Of a stretch of DNA of 64,000 nucleotides, positions 9,175-17,517 are shown in pieces. The notes under the pieces were generated by a model. It saw nothing but the letters and a program-made list of their open reading frames with translations, searched no databases and was not told where the DNA came from. Positions within the stretch are counted from its first letter, which is position 1; each line of letters begins with the position of its first letter. The position numbers and the translations under genes are program-made. Source of the DNA: Geobacteraceae bacterium (GTDB lineage Bacteria; Desulfobacterota; Desulfuromonadia; Geobacterales; Pseudopelobacteraceae); NCBI GenBank assembly GCA_016720395.1, contig JADKKR010000008.1, forward strand, positions 1 to 64,000. The letters run 5' to 3'.

Positions 9175-10311
9175 CTATGCTTCCAGCGCGTGGCGCAGGT
9201 CTTCGATCAGATCGTCGGCATCTTCGATGCCGACCGACAGGCGCAGCAGCACATTGTTGATGCCCAGCCTGGCCCGCAGCTCCGGCGGGATATCGGCATG
9301 GGTCTGCACCTCGGGGAAGGTGATCAGGCTCTCCACCCCGCCCAGGCTTTCGGCAAACGAGATCAGTTGCGTCTTGAGCAGAACCTGTTCGACCAGGGCG
9401 TGGTCGTCAACCTCGAAGGCGATCATAGCTCCGAAACCCCGTGCATCACGCTTCATCAGGTCATGGTCGGGATGATCTTTCAGGCCGGGATAAAACACTT
9501 TACCCACACGCGGATGATTTTTCAACCAGTCTGCAATTCTGGCAGCATTCTCCTGATGACGGTCGAGGCGCACCCCCAGAGTCTTCATGCCTCGGATGGT
9601 CAGCCAGGAGTCCTGTGGACCAAGCACGGCGCCGACCGAGTTCTGGTGGAAGTAGACCAGATCAGCCAGTTGCGGGTCCTTGACAACCACCAGCCCGGCG
9701 ACGGTGTCATTGTGCCCGGAAAGGTATTTCGTGGCGCTGTAGACGGTGATATCAGCCCCGAGGTCCAGAGGCCGCAGCAGGTAGGGGGTCAGGAAGGTGT
9801 TGTCGGCAATCATCAGCAGGTTGTGTTCGCGACAGATCGTCGAGAGCGCTCCCAGATCAGCGAACTTCAGGAGCGGATTGGTGAGTGTCTCTACGAAAAG
9901 CGCCTTTGTGGCAGGAGTGACAGCAGCCTTCACGGCAGCGGCATTGCTGGTATCCACGTAGGTAAAGCTCAGGCCGTACTGGCAGAAGATCTTGTCGAAC
10001 AAACGGCAGGTACCGCCGTAGAGGTCTTCGGTGACGATCAGGTGGTCGCCGCTCTTGAACAGCAGCAGCAGGTTGGTGATGGCTGCCATGCCCGAGGAGT
10101 AGGCGAATCCGCGGGCTCCGCCATCCAGGCGGGCGATGCCGTCTTCCAGGGTCTGGCGGGTCGGGTTGCCGGAACGGCTGTAATCATAGCCGGTGCTCTG
10201 TCCGAGCCCGGGGTGCCGGAAGGTGGCTGTCTGGTAGATGGGTACGGCCACTGACCCGGTCCGCGTGTCCCACTCCAATCCTGTCTGAACCGCCTGTGTT
10301 GAAATGTGCAT
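9175..10311 (-). CDS. metI: PLP-dependent cystathionine gamma-synthase (MetI-type)
   Basis: This 378-residue member of the Cys/Met PLP family has the PLP lysine in YSATKYLSGHNDT, YSSGMAAITNLL, ETLTNPLLK and ADNTFLTPYL. The segments ATFRHPGLGQSTGYDY, HQNSVGAVLGPQDSWL and FAESLGGVESLITFP closely follow Bacillus MetI, which condenses an O-acylhomoserine with cysteine (or sulfide) to give cystathionine. With metC next it reproduces the metIC arrangement. GGAGG precedes the ATG. It is the first gene after the SAM-I riboswitch and attenuator. Confidence 0.85.
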   Translation of the reverse strand: MHISTQAVQTGLEWDTRTGSVAVPIYQTATFRHPGLGQSTGYDYSRSGNPTRQTLEDGIARLDGGARGFAYSSGMAAITNLLLLFKSGDHLIVTEDLYGGTCRLFDKIFCQYGLSFTYVDTSNAAAVKAAVTPATKALFVETLTNPLLKFADLGALSTICREHNLLMIADNTFLTPYLLRPLDLGADITVYSATKYLSGHNDTVAGLVVVKDPQLADLVYFHQNSVGAVLGPQDSWLTIRGMKTLGVRLDRHQENAARIADWLKNHPRVGKVFYPGLKDHPDHDLMKRDARGFGAMIAFEVDDHALVEQVLLKTQLISFAESLGGVESLITFPEVQTHADIPPELRARLGINNVLLRLSVGIEDADDLIEDLRHALEA

Positions 10312-10408
10312 ATCATACCTCCGTACCCTGGTACACAGGGTAATCAGGATAAGTGCGTTAACAAAATCATTCTGCCAGAGACCGCAGAACTGATTTTTAT
10401 CGCACTAA

Positions 10409-10445
10409 AAATGGAAATCCCCATCCAGGGGTTGGAAGGGGATTG
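10409..10445 (-). terminator. Riboswitch expression platform (attenuator)
   Basis: On the minus strand, AATCCCC ... GGGGATT forms a stem followed by a T-rich run (TCCATTTTTAG). It lies between the SAM-I aptamer and metI and is the likely SAM-dependent premature terminator. Confidence 0.75.
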
Positions 10446-10456
10446 CTCCATCCTTC

Positions 10457-10560
10457 CTTATCTTCCGGGATCAGGGTGATCCCGCTGGAATTGGCACCTT
10501 GCCCTTACAGGCTGGTTGCCGCGACGTCTCAGGGCCAGTCCCTCAGTCGCTCTCGATAAG
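10457..10560 (-). promoter_or_regulatory. SAM-I (S-box) riboswitch
   Basis: Read on the minus strand, the element starts CTTATCGAGAG and ends AGATAAGG, which close as helix P1. Between them are the diagnostic S-box blocks GAGGGACTGGCCC, GGCAACC and GGTGCCAATTCC in the right order and spacing. It should bind S-adenosylmethionine and favour the downstream terminator, shutting off metI and metC when SAM is abundant. Confidence 0.95.
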
Positions 10561-10606
10561 TAGTGCAGGTATGTTTACTTTTTTGTGTGTAAACGATGAA
10601 AATAAA

Positions 10607-10634
10607 ATTATCAGTATTACACTTCAATTGTCAA
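10607..10634 (-). promoter_or_regulatory. Vegetative-type promoter of the SAM-riboswitch operon
   Basis: On the minus strand TTGACA (10634-10629) and GATAAT (10612-10607) are separated by 16 bases in an AT-rich region. Transcription would start just before the aptamer. Confidence 0.75.
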
Positions 10635-10721
10635 TAATATTTTTTATTACAAGTTGTAAAGTACTTTAATTTAGTCGGCAATCTTCTGCGCATGGGTACC
10701 GGCCGTCGTCGGGCATCATTT

Positions 10722-11225
10722 TCAGGGCAATTGCTTCGCCATGACAAAATCATCCATGGCAAATCCGTTGCCGATGTCAACCACGACGGTCTCGGCAACC
10801 TGCCATCCTGCACGTTCATAGGCCCGGATGGCCTTGGTGTTATGCCTGTTGACGTTCAGGACCAGTGCGGATGCAGCGTTCAGTCTGGCTATCCGCTCCA
10901 CCTCAGCCAACGCCCGTGCTCCGATACCTGTCCCGTGATGCTCCGGAAGCAGGTAGAGCTTGTGAAGCTTCATGACGCCCGGCGCGTGGGGGCCAAGAGC
11001 AGCAAACCCGATCATGCTGTCGCCGGACTTGATTGTCAGCCAGATCACGCCCTGGTTGTGGATCTCGTCCAGAATAACCTGCCTGGTGTAGCCGCGTTCC
11101 AGCATGTAATCGATCTGTTCCACGGAGATAATCTCGGGATAGTGGGCGTGCCAGATGCGGTATGCCAGGGGGATAAGCATATCGATGTCTGATTCGTCCA
11201 GCAGTGAAATGGAAACCTGATCCAT
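10722..11225 (-). CDS. GNAT-family N-acetyltransferase
   Basis: The protein has 167 residues. The acetyl-CoA-binding segment LYLLPEHHGTGIGARALAEV (the Q/RxxGxG/A type loop) is followed by LNVNRHNTKAIRAYERAGW, typical of the RimI/PhnO-type GNAT fold. The substrate is unknown. The frame is open 16 codons further up, but the ATG at 11225 has GAGGAG at good spacing and gives a normal N-terminus (MDQVSISLLDESD). It is a single gene. Confidence 0.9.
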   Translation of the reverse strand: MDQVSISLLDESDIDMLIPLAYRIWHAHYPEIISVEQIDYMLERGYTRQVILDEIHNQGVIWLTIKSGDSMIGFAALGPHAPGVMKLHKLYLLPEHHGTGIGARALAEVERIARLNAASALVLNVNRHNTKAIRAYERAGWQVAETVVVDIGNGFAMDDFVMAKQLP

Positions 11226-11420
11226 GGTAAACTCCTCAATGAAATAACGCTGCTGAGGCCGGTATTGTAGCATTGCCGGCGATGTCTGTCATCACAGCGA
11301 GTGAAAAAAAGTGCATGAATAGTATTTGTAATCGTTCCTGATTACGATATGCTTGGACAAAAGAAGTCCCGAACGAATCCGCTTCCATGAACCATTCGAA
11401 AACCCCTGAAAGGAGTTGGT

Positions 11421-12692
11421 ATGAAACGATCTTGGACAGCAGGCATAACGGTTGTATGCGGTTTTTACCTGGCCATGGCACTACCCGGCCAGGCGGCTGA
11501 GAAGACCAAACCCTATCCCCATTACTGGATGAGTGTGTCTACCTCCAACCAGAGCATACCCGGCATGTCGGCGGAAATGTCCGGTTTAGCCGGGCTGTTC
11601 GGCGGCAAAAACGCCTTTGGTCCGCGGCGGGATCTGCTTCTGCAGCTCGAATCGCCCATGCCCGCATCCGGTCCCCCCCAGGCCTCCCACGGGATACCCC
11701 CCGGGCAGAACATGGGGGCTTCGCTGCCGCTTGTGACGCCCAAGATCGAAAAGAGCGACTACGTGCCGGCTGAGCGAGGTACACCGGAAAAATATGAAAA
11801 GCCGAAAGCACGCATGCTGATCTACTGGGGGTGTGGCGAGACGGTGGGCAAAGGACAGCCCCGGGTAATTGACACCGCCAAAATGTCTACTGCCGATTTC
11901 GGCAAGGCCTTTGCCGGGCGGACGCCGACGCGCCAGACTCCTCCATCCCCCCGCAAGGGCTGGGTCTATGGAGAATGGCCCAATCAGGAGGACAAAACCG
12001 ATGTGCCCAAGGATGCCTCAATGGTCGGAAACCATCTGGTGACAGGTAATTACCTGCCGGATATCCCCTTTTCGCTGGATAAGAAACGCGATTTCATGGC
12101 GCCGGTGGAGTTCTCTCCGATTCAGGCTGCGGCCAACGGGGCTTTGAAGGTGGAGTGGCTGGCCATCCCTACGGCAATAGGATACTTCGCCTCTGCCATG
12201 GGCCATGACCAGAATTCCGGAGATTCCATTTTCTGGTCCTCCAGCGAGGTGCCCGAGATCGGCTTTGGTTTGCAGGATTATCTGACACCGGCCGATGTCA
12301 GCCGCTTTATCAAGGAAAAGGTCGTTATGGAGTCCACCCGGACGACCTGTACCGTCCCGCCTGTTTTCAAGGAGCAGGCAGCCATGCTTCAGTTCATAGC
12401 CTATGGCGAGGAGTTGAATCTGGTGCAGCCGCCCAAGCCGAAGGATCCCAAAAAAGCATGGAACCCCACGTGGTCGGTCAAGGTACGCCTTAAATCTACC
12501 GGTATGACGACCCTGACGGCCGGCGATGACGGAAGCGCCAGCAAGCGTAAGTCCTCATCAAAACGCAGGCAGGCCGCACCGGTTTCTGATGAGGAAAGTA
12601 CCACCAAGGCTGGAGAAGAAGAGACTGATTCCAGCGCTACGAAGTCAAAGAACGGGGTAGGGGACCGTATAAAGGGTCTGTTCGGCTTCTAG
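11421..12692 (+). CDS. Secreted protein of unknown function with charged C-terminal tail
   Basis: The protein has 423 residues. It starts with a clear signal peptide (MKRSWTAGITVVCGFYLAMA...GQAAEK). The mature region is Pro/Gly-rich with no catalytic motif I recognise. Residues about 365-415 form a low-complexity Ser/Lys/Glu tail (SKRKSSSKRRQ...EEETDSSATKSK) before a short C-terminal VGDRIKGLFGF. AAAGGAG precedes the ATG at 8 bases. It converges with the next minus-strand gene. Confidence 0.7.
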   Translation: MKRSWTAGITVVCGFYLAMALPGQAAEKTKPYPHYWMSVSTSNQSIPGMSAEMSGLAGLFGGKNAFGPRRDLLLQLESPMPASGPPQASHGIPPGQNMGASLPLVTPKIEKSDYVPAERGTPEKYEKPKARMLIYWGCGETVGKGQPRVIDTAKMSTADFGKAFAGRTPTRQTPPSPRKGWVYGEWPNQEDKTDVPKDASMVGNHLVTGNYLPDIPFSLDKKRDFMAPVEFSPIQAAANGALKVEWLAIPTAIGYFASAMGHDQNSGDSIFWSSSEVPEIGFGLQDYLTPADVSRFIKEKVVMESTRTTCTVPPVFKEQAAMLQFIAYGEELNLVQPPKPKDPKKAWNPTWSVKVRLKSTGMTTLTAGDDGSASKRKSSSKRRQAAPVSDEESTTKAGEEETDSSATKSKNGVGDRIKGLFGF

Positions 12693-12742
12693 ATCTGTTA
12701 TCCACCCGCAGCACGAGAGACTGCAGAGATGGCACGGCAGAC

Positions 12743-13330
12743 TCAGGGCCTTTTCTTTCTGTCAGGACCGCAGACAAGACTTCGCAGGGTGTCGGTGGTC
12801 GTTCCCGGCCGGATGGGTGAGAATTTCTGGTTTTTTCCGGCGGAAGCATACTCGGCCAGCAGCTCCCTGTAGTAGCCGTGTACGCTTATCTGAGGCTGGC
12901 GGTAGGTTCGCCTGAAGCAGTTGATCTCTGTAAGGAAGGTGATCTTTCTGATCTTGATGTGATCGGAATAGACAGAGTTGTAGAGTTCCGTCCTGTTGGG
13001 GTTCGGATAAACCGCCACCAGTGCCGTCACCCTGCTGCCGTCCCGTTTCAGGCTCTGGGCATCATAAAACCATGGACCGCTGTCAACAGACCTGCTGAAA
13101 CTCTTCCAGCGGCTGGTGTCCAGTTCGATGCTTCTGAGCATGGCGTCGTAGAAGATGTCATACTGATCAGGATCCGGTTCAGACTGGACCGACCCGGCCT
13201 CTTCGGCGAGGACTGAGGCGCCGGTTGTCACCATCATGAGTGCCAGCACGAGTACGAGCGTGAGGCCCGTGCGTTGCAGGCATGCCGGTGCGGAATTCCA
13301 TAACCATCTAAATCTACTCAAAGTGTTCAT
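12743..13330 (-). CDS. Secreted protein resembling surface-adhesin E family
   Basis: The protein has about 195 residues from the ATG at 13330; the frame also allows a GTG at 13369, and neither has a strong ribosome-binding site. A long hydrophobic segment (TGLTLVLVLALMMVTTGASV) then LAEEAG looks like a signal peptide. The mature part has the pattern RWKSFSR...GPWFYDAQSLKRDG..VTALVAVY ... FLTEINCFRRTYR, which is how small surface-adhesin-E-type domains look. The function is unknown. A hairpin-rich gap separates it from the vWA/OmpA gene. Confidence 0.6.
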   Translation of the reverse strand: MNTLSRFRWLWNSAPACLQRTGLTLVLVLALMMVTTGASVLAEEAGSVQSEPDPDQYDIFYDAMLRSIELDTSRWKSFSRSVDSGPWFYDAQSLKRDGSRVTALVAVYPNPNRTELYNSVYSDHIKIRKITFLTEINCFRRTYRQPQISVHGYYRELLAEYASAGKNQKFSPIRPGTTTDTLRSLVCGPDRKKRP

Positions 13331-13486
13331 GACCTGTGCCGTTGGTACCATCATCTTCACTGCGGCCACAAATTACTACCCCCTGATCTCTCAAGTCAAC
13401 TTAATCAGAAGTTGCACGCCTGATCGACCGCTCCCGGCACAGCCATATTACCAGCCGTATGAGCAGTTTCAGCAGTAACAAAAAAT

Positions 13487-13510
13487 CCCTGATGGCAGAA
13501 GCCATCAGGG
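13487..13510 (-). terminator. Terminator hairpin, minus strand
   Basis: Perfect 10-bp stem (CCCTGATGGC / GCCATCAGGG, loop of 4), followed on the minus strand by ATTTTTTG. It could end transcripts arriving from the vWA/OmpA gene about 380 bp away. Confidence 0.8.
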
Positions 13511-13686
13511 CATAGTGCTGACGGCAGAAAAGGAGAGCGTCAGCGGCAACCGGTAGATTTTTATTGTTATAGGTCTAATCGTTGATAAATGTTTACAGGT
13601 AATCAGCCGGCTTGTCTGTAGGGAGAACTTGAGAATGGAAAATATATATTTGACAGAATGACGGAATCAGTCGTGATATTTAAAAG

Positions 13687-13804
13687 GGCTTGCAGAAGAA
13701 TCCGCAAGCCTTGAATTTTTTGAGCAGTTTGCCGGATTCAAGCCGACGGACTCATTATTGCGAGTGCATGGCTCGCGAGGCTCCTGGGTGCACTCAGGAG
13801 CCTC
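13687..13804. other. Two further hairpins in a 560-bp gene-free stretch
   Basis: GGCTTGC/GCAAGCC (13687-13710) is followed on the plus strand by TTGAATTTTTT and looks like a plus-strand terminator, although no plus-strand gene lies just upstream. GAGGCTCCTG/CAGGAGCCTC (13777-13804) is a perfect 10-bp stem. A TTGACA lies near 13650, so a short plus-strand RNA is possible, but no convincing -10 box is seen. Otherwise I see nothing in 13331-13890. Confidence 0.45.
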
Positions 13805-13890
13805 ACATATGAACCAATTCTTTGTTGCATCATCCGCGTGGAGACCGGGATGTTTCAACTCCCGGGCTACCCTCTCTGAGCCGTTTTCCG

Positions 13891-16296
13891 CTACTCTGTG
13901 CTCAGGTATTCCAGCGTGATAGTCACTGTCCTGTTGAATGAACGGGCTTCCGGAGACAGGTTGTCGAACAGAGGACTGTTCGGACCGACTCCCGAGTAAC
14001 GGATACGTTCGCCAGGTGCTTCTCCGTAAGCAGCCGCCAGCAGCTTGTAAATCGCCACTGCCCGACGCTCGGAGAGTTTGAGGTTGTAGGCTTCCCTGCC
14101 GATGTTGTCGGTGTGACCGACGATCTCGACGGTAGCCTGGGGAAGAGACTTGATGCGTTCCACAATCCTGGTGACGATCTCCCGGTTCTGAGCTTCGATC
14201 GTATCCTTGTCGAATTCGAACAGGATCAGGGCGTATTTTTCCTGAACCCGCAACTCCTGCTTCTGGGCGAGCCGCTGACTGGTCTGGATGAAGGTGACTT
14301 TGACCGGATCAGGAGCAAGCACCATACTCTGTCCCCTGCTGTCCTGCAGTTCCATCTTCACCGTGATGTCGCCGGCGGCGGCCAGCGCCTTGAGGTCTCC
14401 GGTGACCAGCGGAATCGAGATCTCCTTGCCAGGTGATCCCTTCCCGCTCAGTCCAGCCAAGCTTCCCGCAGAGTTGGCGGCTGTCAGCTTCCAGCCTGCA
14501 ATCCCGTTCGGCGCAACGACGTCCGGCCGCACCGTCAGGGTGGATGCATCGATCCGGGTTGTCAGGTAGGTGCTCCGGATCGGGGCAAGGATTGCCGGAT
14601 CAGTCGAAATGATCTCAACCCTGCGGTTCTCCTCCTGTCCTTGCTTGAGCCGGGTGGAACTCGGTTTCTCCGGCAGGTTGCGGACCTGGATCGTCATCCG
14701 CTCCGGGGCAACACTCCAGACCGTCTGCAGATAATCCCGTACCGCCTCGGCGCGCCGGGCAGAAAGTTTTTTGTTGCCCTTTTCCTTGCCGGTGTTGTCA
14801 TTGCAGCCGACCAGCGTGATCGTGGCCGCGGGCCTGGCGGTCAGCCGTTTGCCGACGATATTCAGATCCTGGTAGTATTTTTCGAGGGTACCGCTGAAGG
14901 TCTGCTCATCGAAGCCGGCCGTATCGCCAGGGCCGCTGAAACGGACATAGCGGGGCTGAATCTCGCCGGCCGCCTTGGCGAAGTAGATATGGCCGAGCAT
15001 CGGCGAGGAATCGATGGTCTTGATCTCTTCGATCGTCAGGCTTGCAGGTACAACCGACAGACCGGCACGGGTCTGCACGAGTGTAATTTTGACCGGCGCC
15101 GCGGTCAGCTGCAGGCGCTGTCCATTGCGATCCTCCAGTTCCATCCTCACCGCAAGGTCACCACCGGCGGCAAGCGCCTGCAGGTCTGTCGTCGGCAAGG
15201 GGATCTTCAGCTCCGGAGCAGGTGCACCTTCCGCAGCCAGTTCTGCCACGACACCCCTGGCGTTGGTGACGACCGCCTTCCAGCGTACGATCCCGGATTC
15301 CGCATCCACCACCGGCCGCAGCGTCAGCTCTGATGTGCTGATTCTCAAGGAGGGTGAGATGGCCCCCATGGAGCGGACCTCATCGATAGTCAGGCCGGTT
15401 GGGGCGACACTGAATGTGCCCGTGGGGAGGAACAGGTAATTGACGACGTAATAATGCTCCATCTTGGAGGCGACCTTCTGGAAGATGGGGACAAGATTTG
15501 TCTCGGACGTGGCCTTCCAGGTTTCTCCGCGGTTCTGTCTGGTAAATGCGGTCAGGAACTTGTCGGTAGACGAGCCCTGCATGTAATCGATTGCATAGGC
15601 ATTAAAACCTTTGATGCCCCGTGACGCTTTGGAGACAACCTCGCTCTTGAAGCCGCTGTTCAGGTCCTGCCCGTCGGAAAAGACCACCATGAAGCGGGGT
15701 TCCGTGGACGGCATATTCTTGATGATCTCAAGGCCGGCATACATCCCCTCATGAAGAAAGGTCTTGGAGGTGATGCCGTCGCTGTAAGCCTTAGCCGTAA
15801 AGGCCTTCAGTTCGTCTGGCTGGTTTGATTTGTATGTCCGCACATGCAGATTGCGGCCTCCCATATTAACCGTATTCTTGTTGTCAAATACGACAATCTG
15901 CACATCATCGACCGGCCGGACAATCTTCAGCAGTTCGCTTACGCCGGCAAGCAGTGAGTCGACAGCGTGGCGTTCTTCCATCGAGTACGAATTGTCCAGA
16001 ACCAGCACAATATGCCGGGGAACGTCCTGGCTTTCTGCGATCGGCTGCACCGAGGTGACCTTGGCAGTCCGGCCGGATTGGGTTACGGAAAAGTCAGCGG
16101 TACTCAACCCAAGCAGCGGTTTCTTCTTGGCATTCTCTACACTTGCCAGGATCCTGCCGTCCTTGATGACCCGATCGATTGTCACCTTTGCGCCGGGCTT
16201 GGCGACACGGACCATTAATCCGGTGCCAACGGCAGCGAGGGCCGTCCCGCTCACCAGCATTGCAATCAGTACTATCCAGATTTGTTTGATCAACAT
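13891..16296 (-). CDS. Envelope protein with vWA domain and two OmpA-like domains
   Basis: The protein has 801 residues from the ATG at 16296, which has AAGGAG 9-10 bases upstream and gives the signal-peptide start MLIKQIWIVLIAMLVSGTAL; the frame stays open 96 codons further but that part looks non-coding. A vWA domain follows (MIDAS D101-x-S103-x-S105 in LVLDNSYSMEE). Then come two copies of a beta-rich module ending in VKITLVQT / VKVTFIQT, each followed by an OmpA-like peptidoglycan-binding domain (LVGCNDNTG...LSARRAEAV and IVGHTDNIG...LSERRAVAI). It probably sits in the periplasm bound to peptidoglycan and presents a metal-dependent adhesion domain. It has no operon partner. Confidence 0.85.
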   Translation of the reverse strand: MLIKQIWIVLIAMLVSGTALAAVGTGLMVRVAKPGAKVTIDRVIKDGRILASVENAKKKPLLGLSTADFSVTQSGRTAKVTSVQPIAESQDVPRHIVLVLDNSYSMEERHAVDSLLAGVSELLKIVRPVDDVQIVVFDNKNTVNMGGRNLHVRTYKSNQPDELKAFTAKAYSDGITSKTFLHEGMYAGLEIIKNMPSTEPRFMVVFSDGQDLNSGFKSEVVSKASRGIKGFNAYAIDYMQGSSTDKFLTAFTRQNRGETWKATSETNLVPIFQKVASKMEHYYVVNYLFLPTGTFSVAPTGLTIDEVRSMGAISPSLRISTSELTLRPVVDAESGIVRWKAVVTNARGVVAELAAEGAPAPELKIPLPTTDLQALAAGGDLAVRMELEDRNGQRLQLTAAPVKITLVQTRAGLSVVPASLTIEEIKTIDSSPMLGHIYFAKAAGEIQPRYVRFSGPGDTAGFDEQTFSGTLEKYYQDLNIVGKRLTARPAATITLVGCNDNTGKEKGNKKLSARRAEAVRDYLQTVWSVAPERMTIQVRNLPEKPSSTRLKQGQEENRRVEIISTDPAILAPIRSTYLTTRIDASTLTVRPDVVAPNGIAGWKLTAANSAGSLAGLSGKGSPGKEISIPLVTGDLKALAAAGDITVKMELQDSRGQSMVLAPDPVKVTFIQTSQRLAQKQELRVQEKYALILFEFDKDTIEAQNREIVTRIVERIKSLPQATVEIVGHTDNIGREAYNLKLSERRAVAIYKLLAAAYGEAPGERIRYSGVGPNSPLFDNLSPEARSFNRTVTITLEYLSTE

Positions 16297-16669
16297 AGAT
16301 TCGATACTCCTTTTATTACTGCGAGTTGGCATCCATACGTAAGCTCTGGATGCGATAATAGCTGCCCAGAGTAGTCCGAAACTGAAATTCCGGCGTCGGT
16401 ATTTCAATATGTTGGATGGGCATATTGATTCGTTGCAAATACAGGTTGTCTTTTTCCAGATACTGTCCAATAAGGCAACTAATGTGCCACTGATGATCCG
16501 GAGAGGTTTCGGGTCTAACAGTCTGATTCTACTTGAAATGACAAATAGAGAGCGGGATGGTAAAACGGGGTCACGACATGTCATCCCGTCGGGTTTAGCA
16601 TAAATGCCATATATGACGGGCAGCGTCGGGTTGGATGATGTGGTTAAGAATACGGAAGGGTATTTGAAA
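16297..16669. other. Intergenic stretch upstream of the vWA/OmpA gene
   Basis: About 370 bp without a recognisable gene. It must contain the promoter of the vWA/OmpA gene, but no convincing -35/-10 pair was found. Confidence 0.4.
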
Positions 16670-16704
16670 AGTAAAAGGACTTACACCGTGTGGCATAAGT
16701 CCTT
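16670..16704 (-). terminator. Terminator of tRNA-Thr
   Basis: Stem GGACTTA/TAAGTCC with, on the minus strand, a following TTTTACTTTT run, 8 bases beyond the CCA end of the tRNA gene. Confidence 0.85.
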
Positions 16705-16711
16705 GTTCAGT

Positions 16712-16787
16712 TGGAGCCGTTTGTCGGAATCGAACCGACGACCTCATCATTACGAGTGATGTGCTCTACCAACTGAGCTAAAACGGC
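16712..16787 (-). tRNA. tRNA-Thr (anticodon CGT)
   Basis: 76 nt with a complete cloverleaf on the minus strand: acceptor GCCGTTT/AAACGGC, D-arm AGCTCAGTTGGTAGAGC, anticodon loop CTCGTAA in a CATCA/TGATG stem, T-arm GTCGG-TTCGATT-CCGAC, discriminator U and an encoded CCA. It reads ACG codons. Confidence 0.96.
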
Positions 16788-16946
16788 ACGGTAAATATGA
16801 GGCTCATTTTCTATAACAAAAACGAGCCGTCGTCAATGGTAAAGGCACAGGTCGCTTTATCCACGTACTGCATCCAAGGCTTCCCGGACTGGCACGAGAT
16901 TGTCCCTAGCAACATTGCAGTTACTTTTTCAGGCACAAAATAATTC

Positions 16947-16989
16947 TTGACACGAATAATAATTTTGTTTATCTATAGTCTTAATAGAT
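16947..16989 (+). promoter_or_regulatory. rrf2 promoter with overlapping 19-bp palindromic operator
   Basis: TTGACA (16947-16952) and TATCTA (16970-16975) are 17 bases apart. The -10 region lies inside the inverted repeat ATCTATAGTCTTAATAGAT (16971-16989), which ends exactly at the start codon of the Rrf2 gene. Its reverse complement matches the palindrome over the sbp promoter (43132-43150) at 17 of 19 bases. It is probably the autoregulatory binding site of the Rrf2 protein. Confidence 0.8.
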
Positions 16990-17451
16990 ATGATATCCAA
17001 GAAAACAATATACGCCTTCAAAGCGCTGATACATCTTGCCGGGACTCCCAGCGGTCAACCAGTGCTGATCGCCGACCTGGCCAGGGTTGAGAACATACCC
17101 AAGAAATTTCTTGAGTTCATACTGCTGTCCTTACGCAAAGGCGGACTGCTTCAAAGCAGGGTTGGAAAAGGGGGCGGGTATACCCTGGCTCTGCCGGCTA
17201 ACAGGATTAGCATCGGTTCGATCGTGCGGATACTTGAGGGTGATATCGCTCCGGTACAATGTCTCAGTACAACCAATTATGCGCGCTGCGAAGAATGTCA
17301 GGATGAGGCTACCTGTGGAATCCGGCTTACCATGGCCGATGTGAATGTGGCCCTCTGCACTGTTCTTGACGGACTGACCCTGGCGGATATGATCGAGCGA
17401 AGTGAGGCGGAGCGAAATAAGCGGCAGAATGTAGTCGATTACAACATATAA
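16990..17451 (+). CDS. Rrf2-family transcriptional regulator (IscR/CymR-like)
   Basis: The protein has 153 residues. An N-terminal winged helix-turn-helix is followed by SRVGKGGGYTLALP, the Rrf2 wing signature, and then a loop with four cysteines (C91, C100, C103, C109), which could hold an Fe-S cluster as in IscR or sense sulfur status. It lies 66 bp upstream of cysK in the same direction, like CymR-type regulators of cysteine metabolism. A palindrome over its own promoter recurs at the sulfate-assimilation operon. No Shine-Dalgarno is visible before the ATG, and the predicted transcript would start only a few bases upstream, so the message may be leaderless. Confidence 0.88.
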   Translation: MISKKTIYAFKALIHLAGTPSGQPVLIADLARVENIPKKFLEFILLSLRKGGLLQSRVGKGGGYTLALPANRISIGSIVRILEGDIAPVQCLSTTNYARCEECQDEATCGIRLTMADVNVALCTVLDGLTLADMIERSEAERNKRQNVVDYNI

Positions 17452-17517
17452 TTTTTTTCAGCGTAATGCCTATGTATTCTATAGAAAATTAAATAGTGGC
17501 TACGAAAGGAGATTTCA

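Noticed and set aside
8563..10254. A 563-codon plus-strand frame across metC and metI
   Set aside because: It lies antisense to two clearly identified PLP enzymes, has no recognisable domain and reflects third-position G+C bias.
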